The translations under genes were made by a program, and so were the position numbers. From positions 1-64,000 of the forward strand of contig CACYHQ010000002.1 of assembly GCA_902774245.1 (NCBI GenBank): a DNA stretch of 64,000 nt. Reading direction: 5' to 3'. This stretch comes from an uncultured bacterium (GTDB lineage Bacteria > Verrucomicrobiota > Lentisphaeria > Victivallales > UBA1829). The notes below the pieces were generated by a model. That model saw nothing but the letters and a program-made list of their open reading frames with translations. It did no database searches and was not told the origin of the DNA. Of this stretch, positions 20,518 through 29,054 are shown in pieces. Numbering within the stretch: the first letter of the stretch is position 1; every line of letters starts with the position of its first letter.

Positions 20518-20853
20518 TCAGTCTTTCAGCCAGTGATACAGCAGAGCGCCGAAGCCAACAAGGGCTGCGCCGCCTGCAAGGTATCCCAGAACTTCCAGCC
20601 CGTCACCGTCGTCATCTTCATCGTCGTCGCCGCAGATGTCATCGCCGTCGTCCTCGTCGTCCAGAGTGATGGGCGGTTCAGTATCCTTCGGAAGCTTTCC
20701 GGGAATCAGGATGGTCTTATCCAAAAACGGATCATTCTGTTCCGTCCCGTTCGCCTCGTTCGAGGTTTTTTCCTTCACAAGCTGCCGAAGAAGTGCCAGA
20801 ATTTCTTCGTTCGACTGGCTGTTCTTTTCAGGGGTATTGGGTGTTGTTGCCAT
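20518..20853 (-). CDS. Small acidic membrane protein of the island
   Basis: 111 residues with no recognised family. The N-terminal half is hydrophilic (Asn, Gln, Glu, Lys). A very acidic run follows (DDEDDGDDICGDDDEDDDGD, about residues 65-84). The protein ends in one hydrophobic helix (VLGYLAGGAALVGFGALLYH) and a short tail. The layout suggests a tail-anchored protein with its acidic part in the cytoplasm. AAGGAG precedes the ATG. It lies between the integrase side and the hsd operon, as cargo or as an element function. Confidence 0.65.
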   Translation of the reverse strand: MATTPNTPEKNSQSNEEILALLRQLVKEKTSNEANGTEQNDPFLDKTILIPGKLPKDTEPPITLDDEDDGDDICGDDDEDDDGDGLEVLGYLAGGAALVGFGALLYHWLKD

Positions 20854-20914
20854 AATAATTTCTCCTTGTAAGAGTTGAGGTTGAGATAGCTTTTGTTGAG
20901 GTGAAATGCGTTTT

Positions 20915-21397
20915 TCACCGTGGACGGAATACGTACGGATTGACGAGAGGACTTGAGCCTACGCGGTGTATCGGGTCCACGGGTGTCAAGATGACCGAGC
21001 CATGTTCATAGGCCGAAGCTTGCCGCGTTACGGTCGTTACCGTGCCGTCGCTGTGCGTGGTGACTATCGTTGTAGTCGGGATCACAGCGGAAGATGGAGC
21101 GACCATAACCGGAGGCGATGCCACGATAGGCGGAGCCGGAACAATGACCGTTGGCGTAGGAACGGGCTTTGCCGGGACTGTAACGATGACCTGCGTGGAA
21201 CCATGCAGCAGCGATCCTGCCGCTTCTGTAGTACCGACCACGATGCCTTCAACAACGGCAAGCGGCAAGGCAACAATAGCGCCTGTGGCGTTTGCCAGAT
21301 CGGTGAAGATACCCGGTCGTTGCACGATGACGGTTTGCGCGCGAACAGGGATGAAGGCAAGAATGCCAAGGAAGAGAGCGAGGAAGATTTTTTTCAT
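20915..21397 (-). CDS. Small secreted Pro/Val/Thr-rich protein of the island
   Basis: 160 residues. It has a signal peptide (MKKIFLALFLGILAFIPVRA), then a hydrophobic stretch (about 40-60, possibly a membrane helix). A low-complexity segment rich in Pro, Val and Thr follows, and then a short C-terminus. AAAGGA precedes the ATG. No family is recognised. Together with the acidic membrane protein downstream it forms a two-gene cell-envelope unit inside the island. Confidence 0.65.
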   Translation of the reverse strand: MKKIFLALFLGILAFIPVRAQTVIVQRPGIFTDLANATGAIVALPLAVVEGIVVGTTEAAGSLLHGSTQVIVTVPAKPVPTPTVIVPAPPIVASPPVMVAPSSAVIPTTTIVTTHSDGTVTTVTRQASAYEHGSVILTPVDPIHRVGSSPLVNPYVFRPR

Positions 21398-21540
21398 GTG
21401 ATGTCCTTTCTTGAGGTTGATGAGTTCAGCAGCTTTTCCCTTACTGCATTCCAGATATATATTCTCGAAAAATGACGATCACCATACAAACAGTGAACTT
21501 AAATGAACTTAGCCGTAGAGAATTCCTCCTCAAAAACAAA

Positions 21541-21570
21541 AAAACTTCCCGGTTTGAACTGAGAAGTTTT
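21541..21570 (-). terminator. Terminator of the integrase gene
   Basis: On the minus strand, AAAACTTC, a 14-base loop, GAAGTTTT, then more T residues. It lies about 55 bases after the integrase stop. Confidence 0.6.
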
Positions 21571-21623
21571 AATGCAAATTATTTATTATTTATATATAAA
21601 CTATATATAAAACCGATTTATTA

Positions 21624-23033
21624 TCAGGAACTCGTTTCCTTGTCTTTGGATTGTGAGGTGTCTCCTCTCAAAATCCCGTAGATTCGTTGAATCAGATCTT
21701 CTGAACTTAGATTCGCAGGACGCACCTCAATCAGCTGTATTGCCTGTTCAACTCGATCTTGCGCAGAGGTGTTGCTTCGATTGCTGATAGCCTCTATCGC
21801 TTTCCACTGGCTTTCGTCTCCGACATGCGTGTAGTATTTGTCCGCAATTTCGGATTCGGTGCCGAGAATAGAGAGCAGGGTTGCCTTCGGAACACCCGCT
21901 TCCGCGCAGAAGCTCGCGAAGCTGTGCCGGAGTGAATGGAAACCATACACGGTCATCTTTTTCTTCCTTCCCGGCACCTCAACAGCTGGTTCAAGACCTA
22001 TCCAGCGGATCGGTCGCAACACATCTATGTCGATCACGTTGTTTCCAACGTTTTTCCCCTCAGCATTCTTTCTGTTATACCGAGCTGCGGATTTTGGAAG
22101 GACGTACTGGTCACATCTCCATTCCTCCGCTTCAAGCAGAGCATCGTAAAGGTCAGGTGCAATCGGTATCGTCACTTCTTTGCCCGTCTTGAACTGTTTT
22201 ACCCAAATGCGACGGTTCTTCATGTCGATGTTCTGCCATTGGAGAAGCACACAGTCTTTGAGGCGTTGTCCTGTGAACATACCGATGATGTAAACGATGC
22301 GGATTTCTTCCTTGTTCATGAGTTTGTGCTTGGGGTCGGTGTCAGACAGCACAGCTAGCAGCTGTTCTTCCTGCTCCTTCGTGAAAGCCTGCCGATGAAC
22401 GACTGTTCCGCGCTCTTCACGTTCGTTTCTCATCAGCGTTTTTGAACGGAAAGGATTCTCGCCTTCGTAATAGTCCTTGAGGCATTCGAAGATTTTACGG
22501 AGACGCTTGATCTTCCTGTTGTGCGTGTGAACAGAAAGATGCGTTGTTTTGAGGTAGGAGGAAAAATCTTCGCAGAGACGGGGCGTAACCTCACAGATAC
22601 AGGTCGCTGTCGGTCGATTCGATCTCTTCGGTCCGATTTCTCCTGATGCAAACTGCCGGAACAGATCGAAAGACTTCCGATATCCAATACGTTCTTCGAC
22701 TGTATGCGGAGTTGCACGGTCAGGATGAACCTGATACTTCTCCCACGCCTCCTCAAACGTGATGTTCTGAGCCTTCTTCGCGAATCCACGAATGGCGTTC
22801 ATTTGAGCTAAAGCAACCTCAGAGGTTGGCGCAAGCCAAATGGAATCGAGCTCTTCAGCTTTCTGACAGGCTTCGTCTGGATCGGTGGTTCCAAGGGAAA
22901 ACTCCTTACGATTTCCCTTGGCGATGGTCAGGCGGTAATAATACTGCCCGCCTTTGATCTTCTGCCTCAATTTCCCCTGTAGTGTGCTCATCCTTTTGAA
23001 CCGACTTCTGTTGTACGTCTGCGTGCAAACCAT
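21624..23033 (-). CDS. Tyrosine integrase of the island
   Basis: A 469-residue site-specific recombinase of the tyrosine (phage integrase) family. An N-terminal arm-binding region is followed by a core-binding SAM-like domain (about 90-200) and the catalytic domain. Catalytic residues are visible: Arg in MFTGQRLKDC, the HSLRHSF box (H-x-x-R), and the nucleophile in ADKYYTH. It lies beside tRNA-Arg, the usual position for an enzyme that inserts into that tRNA. The start at 23033 has a better ribosome site (AAGGAAGG, five bases away) than the internal ATG at 22991. Its promoter overlaps the region between the gene and the att site. Confidence 0.95.
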   Translation of the reverse strand: MVCTQTYNRSRFKRMSTLQGKLRQKIKGGQYYYRLTIAKGNRKEFSLGTTDPDEACQKAEELDSIWLAPTSEVALAQMNAIRGFAKKAQNITFEEAWEKYQVHPDRATPHTVEERIGYRKSFDLFRQFASGEIGPKRSNRPTATCICEVTPRLCEDFSSYLKTTHLSVHTHNRKIKRLRKIFECLKDYYEGENPFRSKTLMRNEREERGTVVHRQAFTKEQEEQLLAVLSDTDPKHKLMNKEEIRIVYIIGMFTGQRLKDCVLLQWQNIDMKNRRIWVKQFKTGKEVTIPIAPDLYDALLEAEEWRCDQYVLPKSAARYNRKNAEGKNVGNNVIDIDVLRPIRWIGLEPAVEVPGRKKKMTVYGFHSLRHSFASFCAEAGVPKATLLSILGTESEIADKYYTHVGDESQWKAIEAISNRSNTSAQDRVEQAIQLIEVRPANLSSEDLIQRIYGILRGDTSQSKDKETSS

Positions 23034-23067
23034 GACGACCTTCCTTTGCTCATGTCGTCAAAGGCAC

Positions 23068-23095
23068 AATATAGCACTCAAACGGGAAAAATCAA
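23068..23095 (-). promoter_or_regulatory. Promoter of the integrase gene
   Basis: On the minus strand, TTGATT, 16 bases, TATATT, about 35 bases before the integrase start. Confidence 0.65.
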
Positions 23096-23118
23096 GAGAT
23101 GACGGGGATGAAATGGGG

Positions 23119-23138
23119 AAAAATGCTCAGTTTTGAGC
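23119..23138 (-). terminator. Element-supplied terminator for tRNA-Arg
   Basis: On the minus strand, GCTCA, AAAC loop, TGAGC, then ATTTTT, directly after the att core. It lies on the island side, so the element brings a new terminator for the tRNA it enters. Confidence 0.5.
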
Positions 23139-23145
23139 TTAAAAA

Positions 23146-23159
<14 letters not shown>
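23131..23159. repeat. Right attachment repeat (attR), inside tRNA-Arg
   Basis: Matches 11577-11605 at 27 of 29 positions, with 23141-23159 identical to 11587-11605. It covers the tRNA acceptor end, CCA and the adjoining T-rich flank. Confidence 0.85.
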
Positions 23160-23222
<63 letters not shown>

Positions 23223-23255
23223 ATAATTGAGCCGCAAATCAAATTGCGTGATAAT

Positions 23256-23283
23256 ACTATACTCCGGTTTTGAGAAAAATCAA
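23256..23283 (-). promoter_or_regulatory. Promoter of tRNA-Arg
   Basis: On the minus strand, TTGATT, 16 bases, TATAGT, about 33 bases before the tRNA 5' end. Confidence 0.6.
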
Positions 23284-23415
23284 GCGGATTCCGTCAAAAA
23301 AACCGTTTTTGTGGTGAAAGTTTTCCCACGTGGTCTGAAAAAACACCGTCAAGGGGTATAACCCGGCACAATCCGGACAGATCAACCGTGGACGGACATT
23401 TCAGCCAGCTGGATG

Positions 23416-23640
23416 TCAATCACATCCATCTCTCTCGTCTTCCTCTTCCCAGGCGACCAGGACGCGGGCAAGCAAAAAGAAAAGCACACTGAGGACACAG
23501 CACGTAAGGGAAGCTGTCCAAAAGAATTTGGAGGAAATACCGGAGTCGATCAGATTGAGGTAAACCAGGGCCAGCACCGTAGGGACTCCGATGATGGCCA
23601 GGATAACGGATATGATATAAAGCGTTACTTTTATATTCAT
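23416..23640 (-). CDS. Small membrane protein, two helices
   Basis: 74 residues from the ATG at 23640 (MNIKVTLYIISVILAIIGVP). It has two hydrophobic helices separated by a short loop, then an acidic tail (WEEEDERDG). The frame is open up to an ATG at 23703, but that codon lies at the likely transcription start and has no ribosome site. No family is recognised. Confidence 0.5.
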   Translation of the reverse strand: MNIKVTLYIISVILAIIGVPTVLALVYLNLIDSGISSKFFWTASLTCCVLSVLFFLLARVLVAWEEEDERDGCD

Positions 23641-23709
23641 GACAGTTCTTTTTCTGCTTTTTGAAGGGAAGAGGAACATGGAACAGATTCTTTCATCCGG
23701 CATAACACT

Positions 23710-23737
23710 ACTATATCACTCATTCGGTCTTTTTCAA
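23710..23737 (-). promoter_or_regulatory. Promoter of the two-helix membrane protein
   Basis: On the minus strand, TTGAAA, 16 bases, TATAGT. The stretch 23740-23950 between this promoter and that of the ara operon shows no gene. Confidence 0.5.
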
Positions 23738-23953
23738 GTCCATGATGCAAAAGATTCTGTTTTTTGTTGGCCGACAAAAGGATAAAAGCAGACAATCAGT
23801 TCAAAACACATACAAAAAGCAACGGATAAGAAGGAGGTTGTGACTGCGTTCATCTCCCGATCATCCGCCGACAGAAGCCGAAACCACCCCCCCGTCAAAA
23901 CAAGGATTGAGTGAGGATTAATAAAAAAAGAGATAAAAAAACTCGTTTTCCGG

Positions 23954-23982
23954 TTGATTTTATACGGTTTTCGTGGTATAGT
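23954..23982 (+). promoter_or_regulatory. Promoter of the arabinose operon
   Basis: TTGATT, 17 bases, TATAGT. It lies about 350 bases before araB, which leaves a long leader (about 23989-24331). Confidence 0.6.
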
Positions 23983-24022
23983 TCAGCATGAAATATTTTA
24001 TTAACGAGAATAAGACGGACTT

Positions 24023-24274
24023 ATGACCGGAAAAACTAACAAAGAATTGAGCTCAGTTCTGCCTCTGGATGCACGGACCGCGTGCATCGCCTCGGGCGGA
24101 GGACTTGCCGTGTCTTTGCGCAAGTCTCCGGCAAAGGGAGCCGAGATGCGCAACGGATACCGTGCCGGATTCGAGCCGGATGAGCTGGATTTCATCGCAC
24201 CGACGGTTGAGGTTTCCGTATGGATTCTTGCCTCGCTGTGCCCTGTCCGCCCGTCCAATCCACCCCCTGTTTGA
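24023..24274 (+). CDS. Possible leader ORF of the arabinose operon
   Basis: An open frame of 83 codons in the araB leader, with only a weak ribosome site (AAGACGGA). A 12-codon frame at 23988-24026 (MKYFINENKTDL) overlaps its start by ATGA, so the two could be coupled. The sequence resembles no family and might be chance. The alternative is an untranslated leader with a regulatory structure. Confidence 0.25.
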   Translation: MTGKTNKELSSVLPLDARTACIASGGGLAVSLRKSPAKGAEMRNGYRAGFEPDELDFIAPTVEVSVWILASLCPVRPSNPPPV

Positions 24275-24331
24275 GCAGCAACCCAACATAAGAATTCACC
24301 ATACATCAAACATCCCACGAAGGAGAAAACC

Positions 24332-25918
24332 ATGAGCAGTCAACTGACGATCGGACTTGATTTCGGTTCCGACAGCGTAAGAGCCGTGCTGGTCGACGTG
24401 GAAAACGGCGAGATCCTCGCCTCCTGCGTCCAGAACTACCCCCGCTGGAGCGAAGGCAAATATTGCGACGCTCCGAACAACCAGTTCCGCCAGCACCCGC
24501 TGGACTATCTGGAAAGCCTCGAAGTCGTCGTCAAGGGCGTCATGCAGGGCATCGAGAAGGAACGCGTGATCGGCATCGGCGTCGACACCACCGGATCGAC
24601 CCCGTGCGCCGTGAACAAGGAAGGCATCCCGCTGTCCATGCTGCCGGAATTCGCCGACGACCCGAACGCCATGTTCATCCTCTGGAAGGACCACACCGCC
24701 ATTTTCGAGGCGGACGAGATCAACGCCTACGCGAAATCCCACGGCGGGACCGACTACACCATGTACGAGGGCGGCATCTACTCCAGCGAATGGTTCTTCG
24801 CGAAGATTCTGCACACCCTCCGCATGAGCGAATCCGTCCGCAAGGCGGCATTCAGCTGGGTGGAACACTGCGACTGGATCCCGGCCGAGCTGACCGGCAA
24901 CATCGACCCGCTGAAGATGGCGCGCAGCCGCTGCGCCGCCGGCCACAAGGCCATGTGGCACGAGAGCTGGGGCGGACTTCCGCCGGAAGAATTCTTCGCC
25001 GGACTCGATCCCATGCTCGCCGGACTCCGCGACCGCCTCTTCAAGGACACCGTGACAGGCGACAAGCCCGCGGGCAAGCTCTCGCAGAAGTGGGCGGACC
25101 GCCTCGGCCTCACCACGAACGTCGTGGTCGCCGCGGGCGCGTTCGACTGCCATTTCGGCGCGGTCGGCGCCCAGATCCACGCCTACGACCTGGTCAAAGT
25201 CTGCGGCACCAGCACCTGCGACATTCTTGTGGCGCCCCAGGTCAATTCCTGCATCCCCGGCATCTGCGGCCAGGTGGACGGTTCCGTGATCCCCGGCATG
25301 ATCGGCCTCGAAGCCGGCCAGTCCGCGTTCGGCGACGTCTACGCCTGGTTCAAGCGCCTCCTCTCCTACGCCGGCGACATCAAGATCGCCGAGCTTGAGA
25401 AGGAAGCCGCCACGATCCCGGTCGGCACCACCGGCGTCCTCGCACTCGACTGGTTCAACGGCCGCCGCACCCCGAACGCCAACCAGAAACTCACCGGCGC
25501 GATCTGCGGCCTCAACCTCGGCACGACCGCCCCGATGGTCTACCGCGCCCTCGCCGAAAGCACCGTCTACGGCGCGCGCGCCATCATCGACCACTTCAAG
25601 GCGCAGTCCATCCCGATCCGCAACGTCATCATGACCGGCGGCATCAGCCGCAAGTCCCCGTTCATCATGCAGATGTGCGCCGACGTCTTCAACCTCCCGA
25701 TCAAGATCGCCGCCTGCGACCAGACCTGCGCGCTCGGCAGCGCCATGTTCGGCGCGGTCGCCGCCGGGCACTACGCCCGCGTGGAAGACGCGATGGAGAA
25801 GATGGGCGCCGGATTCGACGCGGAATACACGCCGAACAAGGAAGTCGTCCAGCTGTACGAAGAGCTCTACCAGCGCTACCTCCGTTTCGGCCGCTCGATG
25901 GAGAAGGAAGGACTCTGA
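24332..25918 (+). CDS. araB: L-ribulokinase
   Basis: Phosphorylates L-ribulose to L-ribulose-5-phosphate with ATP, the second step of L-arabinose breakdown; cytoplasmic. The 528-residue FGGY-family kinase starts GLDFGSDSVRAVLVD (the nucleotide-binding phosphate-1 motif). It has GVDTTGSTPCAV and WKDHTA in the N-terminal lobe. In the C-terminal lobe are CGTSTCDI, the LDWFNGRR segment and the GGISRKSPFIMQM adenosine motif, all typical of AraB. AAGGAG precedes the ATG. It is the first gene of araB-araD-araA, with three bases to araD. Confidence 0.94.
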   Translation: MSSQLTIGLDFGSDSVRAVLVDVENGEILASCVQNYPRWSEGKYCDAPNNQFRQHPLDYLESLEVVVKGVMQGIEKERVIGIGVDTTGSTPCAVNKEGIPLSMLPEFADDPNAMFILWKDHTAIFEADEINAYAKSHGGTDYTMYEGGIYSSEWFFAKILHTLRMSESVRKAAFSWVEHCDWIPAELTGNIDPLKMARSRCAAGHKAMWHESWGGLPPEEFFAGLDPMLAGLRDRLFKDTVTGDKPAGKLSQKWADRLGLTTNVVVAAGAFDCHFGAVGAQIHAYDLVKVCGTSTCDILVAPQVNSCIPGICGQVDGSVIPGMIGLEAGQSAFGDVYAWFKRLLSYAGDIKIAELEKEAATIPVGTTGVLALDWFNGRRTPNANQKLTGAICGLNLGTTAPMVYRALAESTVYGARAIIDHFKAQSIPIRNVIMTGGISRKSPFIMQMCADVFNLPIKIAACDQTCALGSAMFGAVAAGHYARVEDAMEKMGAGFDAEYTPNKEVVQLYEELYQRYLRFGRSMEKEGL

Positions 25919-25921
25919 TCC

Positions 25922-26620
25922 ATGAAATTCGCATCCCTTCGCAAAGAGTGCTACGAGGCCAATATGGACCTGCCGAAGCTCGGCCTCGTCATCTACACGT
26001 TCGGCAATGTCAGCTGCATTGACCGGAAGAAAGGCGTGTTCGCCATCAAGCCGTCCGGCGTTGATTACGACAAGCTCACGCCCGAAGACATCGTGATCGT
26101 CGGCCTCGACGGCAAGATCGTCGACGGCAAGCTCCGTCCCTCCAGCGACACCAACACCCACCTCGAACTGTACAAGGCGTTCCCGTCCGTCGGCGGCATC
26201 GTCCACACCCACTCCACGTTCGCCGTGGCGTGGGCGCAGGCCGCCCGCGCCGTGCCCCTGTACGGCACCACGCATGCGGACCACCTCGCCGCGGACATCC
26301 CCTGCACGGAGTTCATGGCCGACGACCGCATCCGCAACGACTACGAGACCGAGACCGGCCTTCAGATCATCGACTGCTTCAAGAAGCAGAAACTGAACGC
26401 CGCCGAGATCCCCATGGCGCTCGTCGCCGGTCACGGTCCCTTCACCTGGGGTGCGACCGCCGCAAAGGCGGTCTACCACGCCCGCGTCCTCGAAGAACTC
26501 TGCAAGATGGCGTTCGTCACCGAGTGCGTGAACCCCAAGGTCCCGCGTCTGAAAGATTCTCTGATCCAGAAACATTACAACCGCAAACACGGAAAGGATG
26601 CCTATTATGGCCAAAATTGA
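25922..26620 (+). CDS. araD: L-ribulose-5-phosphate 4-epimerase
   Basis: Converts L-ribulose-5-phosphate to D-xylulose-5-phosphate, linking arabinose to the pentose phosphate pathway. The 232-residue class II aldolase-fold enzyme has the zinc ligands in GIVHTHSTFAVAWAQ (His-x-His) and the third His in LVAGHGPF. It also has KPSGVDYDKL near the start and GTTHADH in the substrate region. It overlaps araA by 14 bases. Confidence 0.95.
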   Translation: MKFASLRKECYEANMDLPKLGLVIYTFGNVSCIDRKKGVFAIKPSGVDYDKLTPEDIVIVGLDGKIVDGKLRPSSDTNTHLELYKAFPSVGGIVHTHSTFAVAWAQAARAVPLYGTTHADHLAADIPCTEFMADDRIRNDYETETGLQIIDCFKKQKLNAAEIPMALVAGHGPFTWGATAAKAVYHARVLEELCKMAFVTECVNPKVPRLKDSLIQKHYNRKHGKDAYYGQN

Positions 26621-28034
26621 TTTCTCCAAGTACACGATCCGGTTCATCACCGGCAGTCAGCACCTCTACGGTCCGGAAACCCTGAAGCAGGTCGCCGACA
26701 ACGCGAAAAAAGTCGTCAAGGCGCTGAACGCTTCCAAAGAGATCCCGATCAAGATCGAGTGGGTCCCCACCGTGAAGCTCAACGAGGAAGTCGTCGCCGC
26801 CATTCAGGAAGCGAACGCCGACAAGAAGTGCATCGGCGTCATCTGCTGGATGCACACCTTCTCTCCCGCCAAGATGTGGATCAACGGACTCAAGATCCTT
26901 AACAAGCCCATGCTCCACCTGAACACCCAGGGCAACCGCGACATTCCGTGGACCACCATCGACATGGACTTCATGAACCTGAACCAGGCCGCCCACGGCG
27001 ACCGCGAGTTCGGCTTCATCTGCACCCGCCTCGGCCTGAACCGCAAGGTCGTCAACGGCTATTACGCCGACCCGCTCGTCCAGCATGAGATCGGCGTGTG
27101 GGCGCGCGTCGCCGCCGCCTGGGCCGACTCCCAGACCATGAAGGTCGCCCGCATCGGCGACAACATGCGTGAAGTCGCCGTGACCGAAGGCAACAAGGTC
27201 TCCGCCCAGATCCAGTTCGGCTACTCCTGCAACGGCTATGCCGTGCCGGACGTCCTGAAGTTCATCGACGCCGTCACCGACAAGGAAGCCGAAAAACTCG
27301 TCAAGAAGTATTTCGACCTCTACACCGTGCCGAAGAAAGGCGCCGCCGAGAAGAAGTCCTTCCTCGCCGCCGCCAAGCAGGAAATCGGTCTCCGCGCCTT
27401 CCTCGAAGACGGCGGATTCACCGCGTTCACTACCACGTTCGAAAACCTCTACGGCCTCGACCAGCTCCCCGGCCTCGCCTGCCAGCGCCTCATGGAAGAG
27501 GGCTACGGCTTCGGCGCGGAAGGAGACTGGAAGACCGCCGCGTTCCTCCGCACCGCGAAAGTCATGGCGGCCGGCCTCCCCGGCGGCGTCAGCTTCATGG
27601 AAGACTACACCTACCACTTCGAAAAGGGCCGTGAACGCGTCCTCGGCGCGCACATGCTCGAAGTCTGCCCGTCCATCGCGGCCGGCAAGCCATCCCTTGA
27701 AGTCCATCCGCTCGGAATCGGCGGCAAGGCCGACCCCGCCCGCCTCGTCTTCACCACGAAGCCCGGCCCGGCGATCAACGCCACCGTCATCGACCTCGGC
27801 GACCACTTCCGCCTGATCGTGAACGAGCTCGAGATCGTCAAGCCCGACAAGAAGCTCGCCAAGCTCCCGGTCGCCAGCACGGTCTGGATCCCGAAGCCGA
27901 ACCTGCACGAAGGCGCACGCCGCTGGATCGAAGCCGGCGGAGCCCACCACAGCGTGAACGCGCCGTCCCTCACCACGGAATACATGGAAGACTTCGCCCG
28001 CATGGCGGGTATCGAGATCGTCGAGATCAAGTAA
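26607..28034 (+). CDS. araA: L-arabinose isomerase
   Basis: Interconverts L-arabinose and L-ribulose, the first step of the pathway, with a divalent metal. 475 residues; the N-terminus FITGSQHLYGPETL and the metal-site segments (EDYTYHFEKG, and HMLEVCPS following) are typical. The ATG at 26607 is preferred over that at 26598 because GGAAAGG would touch the latter and is well spaced for the former. A hairpin follows the gene. Confidence 0.95.
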   Translation: MAKIDFSKYTIRFITGSQHLYGPETLKQVADNAKKVVKALNASKEIPIKIEWVPTVKLNEEVVAAIQEANADKKCIGVICWMHTFSPAKMWINGLKILNKPMLHLNTQGNRDIPWTTIDMDFMNLNQAAHGDREFGFICTRLGLNRKVVNGYYADPLVQHEIGVWARVAAAWADSQTMKVARIGDNMREVAVTEGNKVSAQIQFGYSCNGYAVPDVLKFIDAVTDKEAEKLVKKYFDLYTVPKKGAAEKKSFLAAAKQEIGLRAFLEDGGFTAFTTTFENLYGLDQLPGLACQRLMEEGYGFGAEGDWKTAAFLRTAKVMAAGLPGGVSFMEDYTYHFEKGRERVLGAHMLEVCPSIAAGKPSLEVHPLGIGGKADPARLVFTTKPGPAINATVIDLGDHFRLIVNELEIVKPDKKLAKLPVASTVWIPKPNLHEGARRWIEAGGAHHSVNAPSLTTEYMEDFARMAGIEIVEIK

Positions 28035-28064
28035 GGTTTCCGCGTTCCGAAAAAGCGCAATCCG

Positions 28065-28102
28065 GGGACTGCCGCAAAACCTTTGCGGGATGCGGCAGTC
28101 CC
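28065..28102 (+). terminator. Hairpin after araA
   Basis: Stem GGGACTGCCGC / GCGGCAGTCCC (11 pairs) with a 16-base loop, no T run. It may limit read-through or protect the end of the ara message. Confidence 0.5.
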
Positions 28103-28127
28103 ATTCCCTAAACACGGGAAACCGATC

Positions 28128-28771
28128 ATGAAAAAACAAGTCAGACGCTTCACTTTGGTCGAGCTTTTCATTGTGCTCGTAGGAGTTGTTGTCGCCTTTG
28201 GCTTGATGCTTCTCCCCGCCCTCATCCGCGTCAGGGAACATGAAAGAAAAATCAACTGCACCAGCCACCTTTCCCAGATTGGCAAAGCCTTCTTCCAGTA
28301 TGCTATGAGCTATGACGGCTGGTATCCGACCGTCAGAAGTTACAGAACGGAGACTGTTTCAAGGACAGGTACGAATGGTAAAATTTATGTATATGAGAGG
28401 GCTGTTGATGGCGGCAAATGGCTTGGCGCGGACAGCTACAAAGCCTTTACGCTCCTCTTTGACGCCGATCTTCTGAAAGACCCGAAAGTTCTCATCTGTC
28501 CCTGCAACAAGAATGTTTCTGCCGCTATACGGGGTCAGTCCCTCTCCGGCCACGTCAGCTATCAGTGGTGCGACGGACTCGTGGAGGAAGAAGCCACCAT
28601 GTTTCCGGTGGCCGCCGACGGTGCGAACAACCACTCCTCTTCCAGCTACTTTTCCGAGGCGATGGTTCTGTCGGTTATGCAAAAGGCAATGGCTCTATAA
28701 AATGGTATGAGGATAAGGCCATCAAGGATTTCTGCAGGTCTCCGAAAGATCTTCCGGATTACAGCTTCTGA
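28128..28771 (+). pseudogene. Pilin-like (prepilin-type) protein, frameshifted
   Basis: Starts MKKQVRRFTLVELFIVLVGV, a type IV prepilin-like N-terminus: short basic leader, cleavage region and a hydrophobic helix. These proteins are abundant in Lentisphaerota. The frame stops at 28700 (190 residues). The next frame, from about 28665, encodes the expected family ending (GDGSVGYAKGNGSIKW, the usual DG-type C-terminal motif) and closes at 28771. One base seems to be missing in the TTTT run of the codons for SYF. It is either a decayed gene or a sequencing error. It lies between araA and the symporter. Confidence 0.7.
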
Positions 28772-28826
28772 TCTGTCTCTTCAGGACTGGGTCCAAAACA
28801 GAAGGCCCTCCCTCGAAAAAAGCATT

Positions 28827-28864
28827 GGGGCTGTTGCCGGCCGATGAGGTTTTGCAACAGCTCC
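28827..28864 (+). terminator. Terminator hairpin after the pilin-like gene
   Basis: Stem GGGGCTGTTGC / GCAACAGCTCC (one G-T pair), then TTT. It lies before the symporter promoter. Confidence 0.5.
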
Positions 28865-28971
28865 TTTGCATAATACCGCTTCCATCTGACCGGGAAACCG
28901 TCTTTTTCACGTTTTTTAACGTTAAAAGCGCGCGGAAAGCTGAAAAAAGCCGAAAAATGTTTTCTTCTCTC

Positions 28972-29000
28972 TTGATTTCTCTACGCACGCATGATATATT
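28972..29000 (+). promoter_or_regulatory. Promoter of the symporter gene
   Basis: TTGATT, 17 bases, TATATT, 54 bases upstream of the start. Confidence 0.65.
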
Positions 29001-29054
29001 AGCCCATCGAAATCCCTAACCTAAATATAAAAACACAAACCCGGAGCACAAGAA

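Noticed and set aside
24296..26650. A 784-codon open frame on the minus strand opposite araB and araD
   Set aside because: Shadow of strongly biased codons; its sequence is a low-complexity mix of Val, Gly, Asp and His with no family.
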